Positions 25,366 through 33,937 of a DNA stretch of 64,000 nt are shown here, piece by piece. Position 1 is the stretch's first letter. Every line of letters begins with the position of its first letter. A program made the position numbers and the translations under genes. This DNA is from Actinotalea alkalitolerans (GTDB taxonomy: Bacteria; Actinomycetota; Actinomycetes; Actinomycetales; Cellulomonadaceae), in NCBI RefSeq assembly GCF_023369855.1, contig NZ_JAMBPP010000006.1, forward strand, positions 62,001-126,000, read 5' to 3'. Below the pieces are notes generated by a model that saw only the letters and a list, made by a program, of their open reading frames with translations, ran no database searches and was not told the origin of the DNA.

Positions 25366-25497
25366 CGGCGACGTCGCCGGGGGAGTACCGGCGGTAGGCC
25401 TCGCGCTGCTCCGGTCTGGCCTGGTGCGCAAGCGCGCCCGGTCTGGCCTGGTGCGCAAGCGCGCCTGGAAGGTCGCGGCGTCCAGCTCACCGGTCAT
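25366..25497 (-). pseudogene. Truncated, frameshifted copy of the alkD 5' end
   Basis: From an ATG at 25497 the reading MTGELDAATFQARL matches the first 14 residues of the intact AlkD gene (MTGDLDAATFQARL) with one change. A 27-base unit then occurs twice in tandem (25411-25464), after which the frame shifts; in another frame EQREAYRRYSPGD continues the AlkD match for 13 residues. After that the likeness ends. It is a decayed partial duplicate about 2.2 kb from the parent. Confidence 0.8.
25411..25464. repeat. Exact 27-bp tandem duplication
   Basis: Two identical head-to-tail copies of a 27-base unit beginning CCGGTCTGGCCTGGTGCGCA, inside the alkD fragment. The period matches that of another tandem duplication at 51236-51288. 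Confidence 0.95.
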
Positions 25498-25511
25498 GGG
25501 TCGCGCCCGCC

Positions 25512-25856
25512 TCAGACGGGGTCCGGCCGCTCGGACCCGGTCGGGAGGTCCGCCACTCCGGTCGCGGTCACCAGGTGCAGGCGCTGGACCTCGAGGCTCG
25601 TGACGTTCTCGTCGAGCGAGTCGAGGAAGCGCCTGGTCGTGGGCTGTGACTCGTGCTCGTCCAGGGCCTCCTGGCTCGCGTAGAGCTCGTAGAAGACACG
25701 GACGTCGGGTTCGCCCTCGAGAGCGTGCACGGCGTAGACCACGGTGCGGGGCTCGTGCGCGGCGATGCCCGCGACCGTCTCGCGCATCAGCGCGTCGAAC
25801 GCCTCGGCTCGTCCGGGCCTGAGCGTGAACCGGACCACCAGGCCGAGCTGGGACAT
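25512..25856 (-). CDS. Antibiotic biosynthesis monooxygenase (ABM)-fold protein
   Basis: A 114-residue small ferredoxin-fold protein. VVRFTLRPGRAEAFDALMRE followed by helix and strand VVYAVHALEGEPDVRVFYELYASQEALDEH is the standard putative quinol monooxygenase (YgiN-like) pattern, with the conserved (Y/F)ExY-x-S motif and a His near residue 68. These act as cofactor-free oxygenases or small-molecule binders. An AGGAGGATCAG ribosome site precedes the ATG at 25856. Confidence 0.88.
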   Translation of the reverse strand: MSQLGLVVRFTLRPGRAEAFDALMRETVAGIAAHEPRTVVYAVHALEGEPDVRVFYELYASQEALDEHESQPTTRRFLDSLDENVTSLEVQRLHLVTATGVADLPTGSERPDPV

Positions 25857-25889
25857 CTGATCCTCCTCCGTTCGGTCCGTGCCTGCCCG

Positions 25890-26246
25890 TTAGCCCGTCA
25901 CCTTCTTGACCACGGAGGACTTGAGCTGCATGGCCCCGAAGCCGTCGACCTTGCAGTCGATGTCGTGGCCGTCCACCCCGTCGACCAGTCGGATGTTGCG
26001 GACCTTGGTACCGGCCTTGATCGGCGTCGGGTTCCCCTTGACCTTCAGGCTCGTGACCACGGTCACCGTGTCGCCGTCGGCCAGCGGGTTGCCGACGGCA
26101 TCCTTCACGACGGTTCGCGGGGCCTCCTCCACGGGTTCGTCGCCTCCCTCCCACTCGTGCCCGCACTCGGGGCACACGAGCAGGGCACCCAGCTCGTAGG
26201 TGTACCCGCTCGAGCACGCGGGGCACGGGGGCAGGGGGTCGGTCAC
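25890..26246 (-). CDS. PhnA/YjdM-like zinc-ribbon protein
   Basis: A 118-residue protein. It starts with a zinc ribbon (CPACSS then CPECGHEW) and continues with the PhnA core, including RTVVKDAVGNPLADGDTVTV, SLKVKG, IKAGTKVRNIRLVDG and the terminal MQLKSSVVKKV. The family was named from a phosphonate locus, but its role is unclear; no phosphonate genes are nearby. GTG start at 26246. Confidence 0.92.
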   Translation of the reverse strand: MTDPLPPCPACSSGYTYELGALLVCPECGHEWEGGDEPVEEAPRTVVKDAVGNPLADGDTVTVVTSLKVKGNPTPIKAGTKVRNIRLVDGVDGHDIDCKVDGFGAMQLKSSVVKKVTG

Positions 26247-26372
26247 GTCAGCAACGATAGCGATCGCCGCCCCGAGCGGGAGGACGGCCGATGGGCAGAC
26301 ACGTGTCGCCGCACGGGTCCATGCTGGGACCGGGCGTTCGTCTCGCCAGCCCCTGACCACAGGGAGGACGGC

Positions 26373-28820
26373 ATGACCGAGTGGTCCTTCGTCTACGACG
26401 GCTTCGACCCCGAGCAGGAGGGGCGCCGCGAGACGCTGTGCGCCCTCGGCAACGGGTACCTGGTCACCCGTGGCGCCGCGGCGGACAGCATCGCCGACGG
26501 GGTCCACTACCCCGGCACGTACCTGGCCGGCGGCTACGACCGGCTGGTCACCACCGTTGCCGGCCGGGAGGTCGAGAACGAGGACCTGGTGAACCTGCCG
26601 AACTGGCTGGTGCTGAGGATCCGCATCGAGGACGACGACTGGATCCGTCCCGGTCAGGTCGAGCTGCTCACCCATCGTCAGGAGCTGGACCTGCGCCACG
26701 GGACGCTGCTGCGGACCGTGCGCATGCGGGATGTCGAGGGCCGGGTCACGCGGTGGGAGGAGCGGCGGATCGTCGCCATGCACGACAAGCACCTCGCGGG
26801 ACTCACGGTGGAGGTGACGCCGGAGAACTGGTCCGGCTGGCTGACCGTCCGCTCCGCGCTCGACGGCGCGGTGGTCAACGGGGGTGTCGAGCGCTACGCC
26901 GCGCTCGACGGGCGCCACCTGGAGACGGTCACCACGGCCTCCGACGGAGCCGACGTCATCCTGCTGCGGAGCCGGATGCGGCAGTCCCGCCGCGAGGTCG
27001 CGGAGGCGGCGCGGCTGCGGTTCTTCGCCGAGGGGCAGCCCCTCGAACCTGAGCGGCACACCGAGCGCGGCGAGGACGAGGTCGCCCAGGTCGCCACCGT
27101 GCACGTGTCCGAGGGTTCACCTGTGGTGATCGAGAAGCTCGTCGCCGTGTACGCGTCCGGGGACGCCGCGACGTCGGAGCCCGGCGTGGACGCGACCGCG
27201 GCCGTCAGACGGCTCGGGCGCTTCGACGACGTGCTGGCCGAGCACCGGCTCGCCTGGCGGCACCTGTGGGAGGAGTGCGACCTGCAGGCGCTGACCCGGT
27301 GGGACCAGGCGGTCAACCTCCAGCTGAGGCTGCACATCTTCCACCTGCTGCAGACCGTCTGCTACAACTCGATCGACCTCGATGTGGGCGTGCCACCCCG
27401 GGGATGGCACGGCGAGGCCTACCGCGCCCACATCATGTGGGACGAGCTGTACATCCTGCCCTTCCTCAACCTGCGCATCCCGGCGGTCAGCCGGGCGCTC
27501 CTCACGCACCGTTACCACCGCATGCCCCAGGCCCGCCTGGCGGCGCGCGCGGCCGGGTTCAAGGGCGCGATGTTCCCCTGGCAGAGCGGCAGCACCGGCC
27601 GCGAGGAGAGCCAGCAGCTGCACCTCAACCCTCTCTCCGGACGCTGGGTCGCCGACAGCTCCTACCGCCAGCGCCACATCGGCGCTGCGGTCGCCTACAA
27701 CGTGTGGCAGTACTACCAGGCGACCGACGACCAGGACTTCCTCTACTACTACGGCGCGGAGATGCTCCTGGAGATCGCACGGTTCTGGGCCAGCATCGCG
27801 ACCCGCAACCCGGTCGACGGCCGGTACGACATCCGCGGGGTCATGGGCCCGGACGAGTTCCACGTCGCCTACCCGGGCAAGGACCCGTCACGTGAGGGTG
27901 GGCTCGACAACAACGCGTACACCAACGTCATGGCGTCCTGGACGATGGCGCGGGCGCTCGACGTGATGGCTCTGCTGCCGGACGAACGTTCCCGCCGGAT
28001 CAGGGAGACCATCGGGCTCGACGACGACGAGGTGGCGTCCTTCGACGAGATCGGTCGCATGCTCCGCGTCCCCTTCCACGACGACGGCATCATCAGCCAG
28101 TTCGAGGGGTACGAGGACCTCGACGAGCTCGACTGGGATGCGGTGCGGACGCGCCATGGCGACATCCAGCGGCTCGACCGCGTCCTCGAGGTCGACGGCG
28201 ACACCCCGGACCGCTACAAGGTGTCCAAGCAGGCGGACGTCCTCATGCTCTTCTACCTCTTCTCGGCCGAGGAGCTCGGACACATCTTCGAACGGCTCGG
28301 GTACCACCTGGACCACGCCACCATCCGCAAGAACATCGACTACTACATCGAACGCACCTCGCACGGCTCGACGCTGAGCCTGGTCGTCCACTCCTGGGTC
28401 CTGGCGCGCTACGACCGGCCACGGTCGGGGGACCTGTTCCGTCAGGCACTGCGCAGTGACATCGACGACCTCCAGGGCGGGACCACGCGGGAGGGCATCC
28501 ACCTCGGTGCGATGGCGAGCACCGTCGACCTCATGCAGCGCTGCTACACGGGGCTCGACCTGCGCGGGAACATCCTTCACCTCGACCCGAACCTGCCCCG
28601 GGACATCGAGCGCCTGACCACGCACATCCGCTACCGCCGTCAGATCCTGGATCTCGACATCAACCACGAGTGGGCGCGCCTGACCAGCCGGGCGTTCACC
28701 TCGACCCCCATCACCATCGCCTACCGGGGTGAGATCCGGGAGATCAGCCCCGGTCAGGAGCTCAGCTTCCACCTGGTCCCGCCCGGCGCCGACGCCTCGA
28801 CGCGGTCGGGGCCCCACTGA
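26373..28820 (+). CDS. Glycoside hydrolase family 65 (kojibiose/maltose/trehalose phosphorylase-like)
   Basis: An 815-residue GH65 protein. The N-terminal beta-sandwich (about 1-260) starts RRETLCALGNGYLVTRGAAA; the (alpha/alpha)6 catalytic barrel spans about 320-720, with WHGEAYRAHIMWDELYILPF lining the pocket and general acid Glu495 in VMGPDEFH. KVSKQADVLMLFYLF and HGSTLSLVVHSW are further family blocks. GH65 phosphorylases reversibly split alpha-disaccharides with phosphate. AGGGAGGACGGC precedes the ATG. The usual partner, a beta-phosphoglucomutase (HAD), is not adjacent, so a hydrolase activity cannot be excluded. Confidence 0.92.
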   Translation: MTEWSFVYDGFDPEQEGRRETLCALGNGYLVTRGAAADSIADGVHYPGTYLAGGYDRLVTTVAGREVENEDLVNLPNWLVLRIRIEDDDWIRPGQVELLTHRQELDLRHGTLLRTVRMRDVEGRVTRWEERRIVAMHDKHLAGLTVEVTPENWSGWLTVRSALDGAVVNGGVERYAALDGRHLETVTTASDGADVILLRSRMRQSRREVAEAARLRFFAEGQPLEPERHTERGEDEVAQVATVHVSEGSPVVIEKLVAVYASGDAATSEPGVDATAAVRRLGRFDDVLAEHRLAWRHLWEECDLQALTRWDQAVNLQLRLHIFHLLQTVCYNSIDLDVGVPPRGWHGEAYRAHIMWDELYILPFLNLRIPAVSRALLTHRYHRMPQARLAARAAGFKGAMFPWQSGSTGREESQQLHLNPLSGRWVADSSYRQRHIGAAVAYNVWQYYQATDDQDFLYYYGAEMLLEIARFWASIATRNPVDGRYDIRGVMGPDEFHVAYPGKDPSREGGLDNNAYTNVMASWTMARALDVMALLPDERSRRIRETIGLDDDEVASFDEIGRMLRVPFHDDGIISQFEGYEDLDELDWDAVRTRHGDIQRLDRVLEVDGDTPDRYKVSKQADVLMLFYLFSAEELGHIFERLGYHLDHATIRKNIDYYIERTSHGSTLSLVVHSWVLARYDRPRSGDLFRQALRSDIDDLQGGTTREGIHLGAMASTVDLMQRCYTGLDLRGNILHLDPNLPRDIERLTTHIRYRRQILDLDINHEWARLTSRAFTSTPITIAYRGEIREISPGQELSFHLVPPGADASTRSGPH

Positions 28821-28866
28821 TCGAGGGTGGTGATCCCCGCCTGGGCAGGCCCTGAGGGGTGCAGCG

Positions 28867-29895
28867 TCACCCGGACGCGGCGGGAGTCGCAGGGGTCTCC
28901 AGTGCGGGCGCTCCGGTGAGGACCGTGAACACCCCCCAGAGCGCCGTCGCGTCCGTGCGCTCGCGGACCAGCCGGTAGGACCCCTCCTCGAGCGCGGGCA
29001 GCGCGACGGGGGAGCCCCACTCCACCCCCAGGTCGGTCTCGCGCTCCTGGACGGGCACGTCGACCACGTCGAGCCACTGCCTGCCGTCCCACCGCTGGAC
29101 GAGGGCGGACGGGTCCAGACCCGTGTCGACCTCCTCGATGTCCTCCGCGGTGAGTGTGCCGTCGGCTCCTGCGGGTACCTGAGTCACCACCCGGGCGAGA
29201 CCGCCCTCGGGCGGGACCAGCACCGGGTCGACGGTCAGCCGCACGTCGTCCTGTGCCGGCAGCGGCGGCGCGGCAGGCGCGCCGGTGCGGACCTCGAAGA
29301 CCCCCGCGGCGACGCCCTTCTCGAGCGCCGCACGCTGCACGAGCCGGTACCAGCCGTCGGCGAGCCCCTCGGTGCTCAGCACCGTGGCAGGTGCCGGGGT
29401 GCCGGGGACGGCCCCGAGCCCGATGCCCTCGACGGCGTCGAGCCTGTCCATCACTGTCCCGACGCACTCCCACTCCACCAGGCACAGGTGCGCGAACCCG
29501 GCCCGTCGCCACTGGGCGCCGTCCCAGCGGTCGACCTCCGCATCGACACCGAAGGTCAGGTCGTTCGCCTCGCCGGCCACGAGCACGGCCGTGACGACGT
29601 CGCCGGGCGCGACAGCCCCCGGGACCACCTGGACGGCGACGGGTCGGGTCTGCTCGGGCGGTGGCGGGGTGCTGACCGCGGGAGCGAAGCCTCTGCCCTC
29701 GGGCCGTACGAGCAGCACGACGGCCAGGACGACGGCGACCACGCCCAGGCCGGCCGCCGCGCGGGCGGTCGCCCGACGGCGCCGTCCGCGCCTGACGACC
29801 GGGTCGGGGTCGACGAGGATCACCGGTGCGACCTCCTCGAACCGTCTGCGCAGGTCCTCGGCCCGGTCGGCCGGCGGGCTCGGGTGCTCGGTCAT
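28867..29895 (-). CDS. Single-pass membrane protein, probable partner of the ECF sigma factor
   Basis: A 342-residue protein: a cytosolic N-terminus (1-45) with AEDLRRRFEEVAPVIL, one membrane helix (about 46-63) and a large outside part. The outer part holds two related beta-domains, each with a W-DG-(A/R)-Q-W strand (VDRWDGAQWRRAG and VQRWDGRQWLDV) and ending YRLVxE...WGVFTVLTGAP. It lacks the HxxxCxxC zinc anti-sigma motif. Its ATG overlaps the stop of the sigma gene (ATGA), so it is most likely the membrane sensor/anti-sigma of that sigma factor. Confidence 0.75.
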   Translation of the reverse strand: MTEHPSPPADRAEDLRRRFEEVAPVILVDPDPVVRRGRRRRATARAAAGLGVVAVVLAVVLLVRPEGRGFAPAVSTPPPPEQTRPVAVQVVPGAVAPGDVVTAVLVAGEANDLTFGVDAEVDRWDGAQWRRAGFAHLCLVEWECVGTVMDRLDAVEGIGLGAVPGTPAPATVLSTEGLADGWYRLVQRAALEKGVAAGVFEVRTGAPAAPPLPAQDDVRLTVDPVLVPPEGGLARVVTQVPAGADGTLTAEDIEEVDTGLDPSALVQRWDGRQWLDVVDVPVQERETDLGVEWGSPVALPALEEGSYRLVRERTDATALWGVFTVLTGAPALETPATPAASG

Positions 29896-30506
29896 CGTGC
29901 GCTCCCCTCGGGGATCGAGGTCGCCGTACCCGTGGGCTCCGCGAGCAGGTCCCGCAGGCGTGCGAGCCCGCGGGACGCGGTGGACTTGACGGTGCCGAGG
30001 GACACGCCCAGCTCGGCGGCCGTCTCCGCCTCGCTCAGCCCCAGCAGGTGCCGCAGGACGACGACCCGCCGCTGCTGGGTGGGCAGCGCCCGCAGTGCGT
30101 GGCCGAGCCTGTCCCGCTCGGCCCGCGCCGCGGAGCCGTCGTCGGCGGCAGGGTCGGGCATCGCGAGGGGAGCCGTGAGGGTCTCGCGGCGATCCTTGCG
30201 CCAGCTGTCGATGCGTGAGTTCGTCAGGATGCGACGGGTGTAGGCGACCGGGTCGCCGCCGCCCAGGCGTCCCCAGGCGAGGTAGGTGCGCAGCAGGGCG
30301 TGCTGCAGGAGGTCCTCGGCGCGCACCGGGTCGCCGCACAGGTACCAGGCCGCTCGCCCGAGCTCGGGTGACGCGGCGCGGACGAAGGCGGCGAACTCGG
30401 CGTCCGGGTCGGCTCGCCCGTCAGGCACCACGACGGTGTCCTCGACCGTGGCGGTCGCGGGTGCACGGGGCGGCGTCGACGTGCCGGTACCCCTCGAACC
30501 CCTCAT
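29892..30506 (-). CDS. SigE-family ECF RNA polymerase sigma factor
   Basis: A 204-residue ECF sigma. Region 2 (about 37-105) includes LCGDPVRAEDLLQHALLRTY and YTRRILTNSRIDSWRKDRRE; region 4 (about 130-185) includes ALPTQQRRVVVLRHLLGLSE and VSLGTVKSTASRGLARLRDL. This is the actinobacterial SigE/TIGR02983 pattern. The ATG at 30506 follows GAAGGG; the first 30 residues are low-complexity and the functional start could be later. Co-transcribed with the membrane partner downstream. Confidence 0.92.
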   Translation of the reverse strand: MRGSRGTGTSTPPRAPATATVEDTVVVPDGRADPDAEFAAFVRAASPELGRAAWYLCGDPVRAEDLLQHALLRTYLAWGRLGGGDPVAYTRRILTNSRIDSWRKDRRETLTAPLAMPDPAADDGSAARAERDRLGHALRALPTQQRRVVVLRHLLGLSEAETAAELGVSLGTVKSTASRGLARLRDLLAEPTGTATSIPEGSAR

Positions 30507-30836
30507 GACCCTTCAACGGATGAACCTGCCGAATGGTTGAGTCGCCCGACGGAACCGGACGACCGGCCGGCGGGGGCTAACGCCGTGTTTCGAGCAGGTT
30601 GTGCGCCCAGGACGACAGGTTGTGCACCGCACGCCCACCAGCCCGCGCCGGGCTGCTTGAGTCATGGCGAAGTCACCCCGGACGGGGGGGCACGCACCGG
30701 CATCGCCGGGGTGTTCCTTCCGACCAGGGCCCCACTGCACGACCGAACCGCTGATCAGACCGGGTAGGGGCAGCCCCGTCCGTTCGTCGTCCGGTGGCAG
30801 CACTCGGACCGCACCACTCGAAGAGGAGACAGAGCG
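30507..30836. other. Divergent intergenic region between the ECF operon and the GH3 locus
   Basis: About 330 bases without a gene. It must carry the promoters of the minus-strand sigma operon and of the plus-strand GH3 locus. The only clear structure is a pair of direct repeats at 30595-30625. I found no confident -35/-10 pair. Confidence 0.5.
30595..30625 (+). promoter_or_regulatory. Direct repeats 21 bp apart, candidate LytTR-regulator site
   Basis: CAGGTTGTGC occurs exactly at 30595-30604 and 30616-30625. LytTR regulators such as AgrA bind two 9-bp direct repeats with a GTT core separated by 12-13 bases; these repeats have the GTT core and a matching period, though outer positions deviate from the published consensus. 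A LytTR regulator is encoded in the same locus at 42454-43176. Confidence 0.45.
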
Positions 30837-33245
30837 ATGAAGCTTGGTCAGATGTCAACCGCGGAGAGGCGGCTGGCGAGGCGCGTCCCGTCGGCCGGGA
30901 TCGCCGCCTTCGCCGGGCTCACGGCCATCGCGCTCGTGGGATGCACCCCGAGCACGTCGGATCCCGACCCGGCCACCGCCGAGGCCTACGTCGAGCGTGA
31001 GGTCACCGACGGCACCACCACCTTCATGGTCGTCGACAACCCCGGTGACGGTGCGACGCTGTCGTACGGTGCCGACAGCGGTGTCACCCTGCTCGAGGAG
31101 GAGGTCGACGGTTCGACCTACGCGTTCAAGGACATGAACGCCAACGGCGAGCTCGACGTCTGGGAGGACTGGCGGCTCGACGCCCAGGAGCGGGCCGCAG
31201 ACCTCGCCGAGGACCTGTCGATCGAGCAGATCGCGGGTCTCATGCTGTGGAGCTCCCACGAGCGCTCCCCTGCGGACGGCCTGACCGACCCCCAGAAGAC
31301 GTACCTGTCGGAGTCCAACCTGCGCAACGTGCTGAACGCCGCGGGCAGCGACGCGGCCACGACGGTCCCGTGGGTGAACGAGATGCAGGCGTACGTCGAG
31401 ACCCTGGCGACGGCGGACACCCCCTACGTCCCGGTCAACTTCAGCTCCGACCCGCGATCGACCGCGGGCTCGGGCGGCTACAACGCCGAGGGCGCGGACA
31501 TCTCCCGATGGCCCTCGAGCCTGGGCCTGGCGGCGACGTTCAACCCCGACCACACCGCGAGGTTCGGCGAGATGTCCTCGGCCGAGTACCGCGCGCTGGG
31601 CATCACCACGGCGCTCAGCCCGCAGATCGACCTCGCCACCGAGCCGCGCTGGCTGCGGGTCGGCGGCACCTTCGGTGAGGACGCCGCGCAGAACACCGAG
31701 CTCGCAGCGGCCTACGTCGACGGGTTCCAGGGCACCGGCGGCGAGGACGTGTGGGGTTCCGAGTCCGTCAACGCCATGATCAAGCACTGGGCCGGCGACG
31801 GTCCGGGCGAGGGCGGTCGTGAGGGCCACACGAACGCCGGGAAGTACGGCGTCTACCCGGGGGACAACCTCGCGGGGCACACCGAGGCCTTCCTCGGCTC
31901 GCCGAGGTCCGCGGCCGTGATGACCGCCTACTCGATCGCGCTGGACGGCGACGGCGAGCCCCTCTTCGAGGACCGCGCCGGCGCCGCGTACGACTCCGGA
32001 CGGATGGCCATCCTCCGCGAGGACAACGGCTACGAGGGCGTCGTGGTCACCGACTGGGGCGTCATGAGCGGCTCCAACGACGAAGGAGCCTTCTTCGGCA
32101 TGGCGTGGGGCGCCGAGGAGCTGACCCCCGCCGAGCGCTACTTCGAGGTCCTGGCGACCGGGCACGACATGTTCGGTGGTGTCAACGACGCGACGTACAT
32201 CCTCGAGGGGTACGACGTCTGGCAGGAGCGCTTCGACGCCGGTGAGGTCGAGGTGGACGCCGACACCCGCTTCCGGGAGTCCGGTACCCGCATCCTCACC
32301 ATGCTCTTCAACCCGGGCCTGTACGAGAGTGCGTTCCTGGACCCCGAGGAGTCCGCGGCGATCCTGGCCAGCGCAGACAAGGTCGAGGCGGGCTACTCCG
32401 CGCAGCTCGACTCGGTGGTGCTGGTCAAGAACGACGGCCAGACCGTCACGGCCACCGAGGCCGACGACTGGTCCGAGATGACCGTCTACATCCCGCGGTC
32501 CTACAACACCGGGTTCGCGAGCGCGTTCGGACCTCCCGAGTACTCCGAGGCCCCCAGCCTGACCATCGAGGTCGCGGAGCAGTACTTCGCCGCCGTCCTC
32601 ACCGACGAGGCCGAGATGGACGAGAACGACCAGGTCATCTCGTACACCGCTCCCGACCTCAGCGACGTCGACATCGTCCTGGTGGGCATGAACAGCCCGG
32701 ACAACGGCGGCAACTTCTCCAACATCGGGCACGACACCGAGTCGGGCCAGTGGTACCCGCTCTCGCTGCAGTACCGCCCGTACACCGCCGACGGAGAGAA
32801 CGTCCGTCAGGTGTCCATCTCGGGTGACCTGCTCGAGGACGGCTCCCAGGAGAACCGCTCCTACTTCGGCAACACCTCGCGGATCGCCAACGAGGCCGAC
32901 CTGGACGCGTTCGAGCGTGCCGTGGCGGCCGTCGCGGCCAGCGGCAAGGACATCCCGGTGATCACCGTCCTCAAGGCGATCAACCCCGTCGTCCCGACCG
33001 AGTTCGAGGCCGCCTCCGACGCGATCGTCGTCGGCTTCGGCACGAGCGACCAGGCGCTGATCGAGGTGGCGCTGGGCATGTACGAGCCCCAGGGCCGTCT
33101 GCCGATCCAGTTCCCGGCCGACATGGACACCGTCGAGGCACAGCTCGAGGACGTCGCGAAGGACATGACGCCCTACACGGACTCGCTCGGCAACGTCTAC
33201 GACTACGGCTTCGGCCTGAACCACTCGGGTGTGATCGCCGACTGA
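30837..33245 (+). CDS. Secreted GH3 glycoside hydrolase, lipoprotein
   Basis: An 802-residue protein exported as a lipoprotein: basic start, hydrophobic helix, lipobox ALVGC at about residues 34-38. Domain order is normal, catalytic TIM barrel first. ALGITTALSPQIDLATEPRW, IKHWAGDGPGEGGREGH and the nucleophile Asp406 in VVVTDWGVMSG mark the active site. The C-terminal sandwich has IVLVGMNSPDN and ends GNVYDYGFGLNHSG. GAGGAGACAGAGCG precedes the ATG. Opens the glycan locus. GH3 enzymes release beta-linked glucose, xylose, N-acetylglucosamine or arabinose; the specificity here is open. Confidence 0.9.
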   Translation: MKLGQMSTAERRLARRVPSAGIAAFAGLTAIALVGCTPSTSDPDPATAEAYVEREVTDGTTTFMVVDNPGDGATLSYGADSGVTLLEEEVDGSTYAFKDMNANGELDVWEDWRLDAQERAADLAEDLSIEQIAGLMLWSSHERSPADGLTDPQKTYLSESNLRNVLNAAGSDAATTVPWVNEMQAYVETLATADTPYVPVNFSSDPRSTAGSGGYNAEGADISRWPSSLGLAATFNPDHTARFGEMSSAEYRALGITTALSPQIDLATEPRWLRVGGTFGEDAAQNTELAAAYVDGFQGTGGEDVWGSESVNAMIKHWAGDGPGEGGREGHTNAGKYGVYPGDNLAGHTEAFLGSPRSAAVMTAYSIALDGDGEPLFEDRAGAAYDSGRMAILREDNGYEGVVVTDWGVMSGSNDEGAFFGMAWGAEELTPAERYFEVLATGHDMFGGVNDATYILEGYDVWQERFDAGEVEVDADTRFRESGTRILTMLFNPGLYESAFLDPEESAAILASADKVEAGYSAQLDSVVLVKNDGQTVTATEADDWSEMTVYIPRSYNTGFASAFGPPEYSEAPSLTIEVAEQYFAAVLTDEAEMDENDQVISYTAPDLSDVDIVLVGMNSPDNGGNFSNIGHDTESGQWYPLSLQYRPYTADGENVRQVSISGDLLEDGSQENRSYFGNTSRIANEADLDAFERAVAAVAASGKDIPVITVLKAINPVVPTEFEAASDAIVVGFGTSDQALIEVALGMYEPQGRLPIQFPADMDTVEAQLEDVAKDMTPYTDSLGNVYDYGFGLNHSGVIAD

Positions 33246-33255
33246 CACGGCACCT

Positions 33256-33291
33256 CGGGGTGGCCGGCAGCGCACGCGGCCGGCCACCCCG
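33256..33291 (+). terminator. Hairpin between GH3 gene and small lipoprotein gene
   Basis: Perfect 13-bp stem (CGGGGTGGCCGGC) with a 10-base loop, starting 11 bases after the GH3 stop. It may end or attenuate transcription, or protect the upstream transcript. Confidence 0.8.
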
Positions 33292-33388
33292 GGCTCCGAC
33301 GGGCGGTCCTGACCACCACCTGTGCGAGCCTCGGTGCGCCTCACCGGCCACGGGGTTGTCCCGCGGCCAGATCTCAGAAGGAGCAGAT

Positions 33389-33799
33389 GTGAAGAACAAC
33401 AAGGTGCTGACCACCGGCCTCGGGCTGATGATCGCCGTCACCGGCGCCTTCGGGCTCACCGCGTGCTCGAGCGACGACGGCGGCTCGGGGGGCTCGTCGG
33501 AGAGCACCCCGAGCGACGTCGACGTCGCGGACGACCTCGAGAACGCCCGGCAGGCAGTCGCCGACGCGCTCGCCGAGGACGACAGCTGGGCCCAGATCAT
33601 GCTGGCCAGCGACGTCAGCGCACCGACGGTCAAGTACGGGCTGCTCGTCGTCCCCTACGAGTACTCCGAGGCGGCCTCCCGCGTCCAGGGGACCATCACG
33701 ATCGACGACGGCGACTTCACGATCGACGCCGACTCGGCGGCCACGGACCAGACCTGGCGGATCGACCAGGACGGCACCCTCACCGAGGTGACGGACTAG
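33389..33799 (+). CDS. Small lipoprotein of unknown function
   Basis: A 136-residue protein beginning at a GTG at 33389 behind AGAAGGAGCAGAT. A signal peptide with lipobox GLTAC (Cys near residue 25) is followed by an acidic Gly/Ser linker and a small domain of about 85 residues (ENARQAVADALAEDDSWAQI, RVQGTITIDDGDFTIDADSA). The fold is not recognised. It is flanked by hairpins and lies between two GH3 genes, so it probably works at the same surface, perhaps as a glycan-binding or scaffold component. Confidence 0.75.
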   Translation: MKNNKVLTTGLGLMIAVTGAFGLTACSSDDGGSGGSSESTPSDVDVADDLENARQAVADALAEDDSWAQIMLASDVSAPTVKYGLLVVPYEYSEAASRVQGTITIDDGDFTIDADSAATDQTWRIDQDGTLTEVTD

Positions 33800-33837
33800 C
33801 AGTCCCGGTACCTCGCTCGTCCGGTCCGGATCAGACC

Positions 33838-33876
33838 GAGTGCCCGCCCAGCCGCGCCCTGGGCGGGCGGGCACTC
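33838..33876 (+). terminator. Hairpin after the small lipoprotein gene
   Basis: A 12-bp perfect stem (GAGTGCCCGCCC paired with 33865-33876) around a 15-base loop. Confidence 0.75.
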
Positions 33877-33937
33877 GCTCCTCGGCCCCGACACCGCGCG
33901 ATCTTCGATCGCCGGCCCGCACCCAAGGAGAGATGCA

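Noticed and set aside
30855-33344. Minus-strand 829-codon open frame under the first GH3 gene
   Set aside because: Exact antisense of a well-supported GH3; Val/Asp/Gly-rich mirror composition with no motif.
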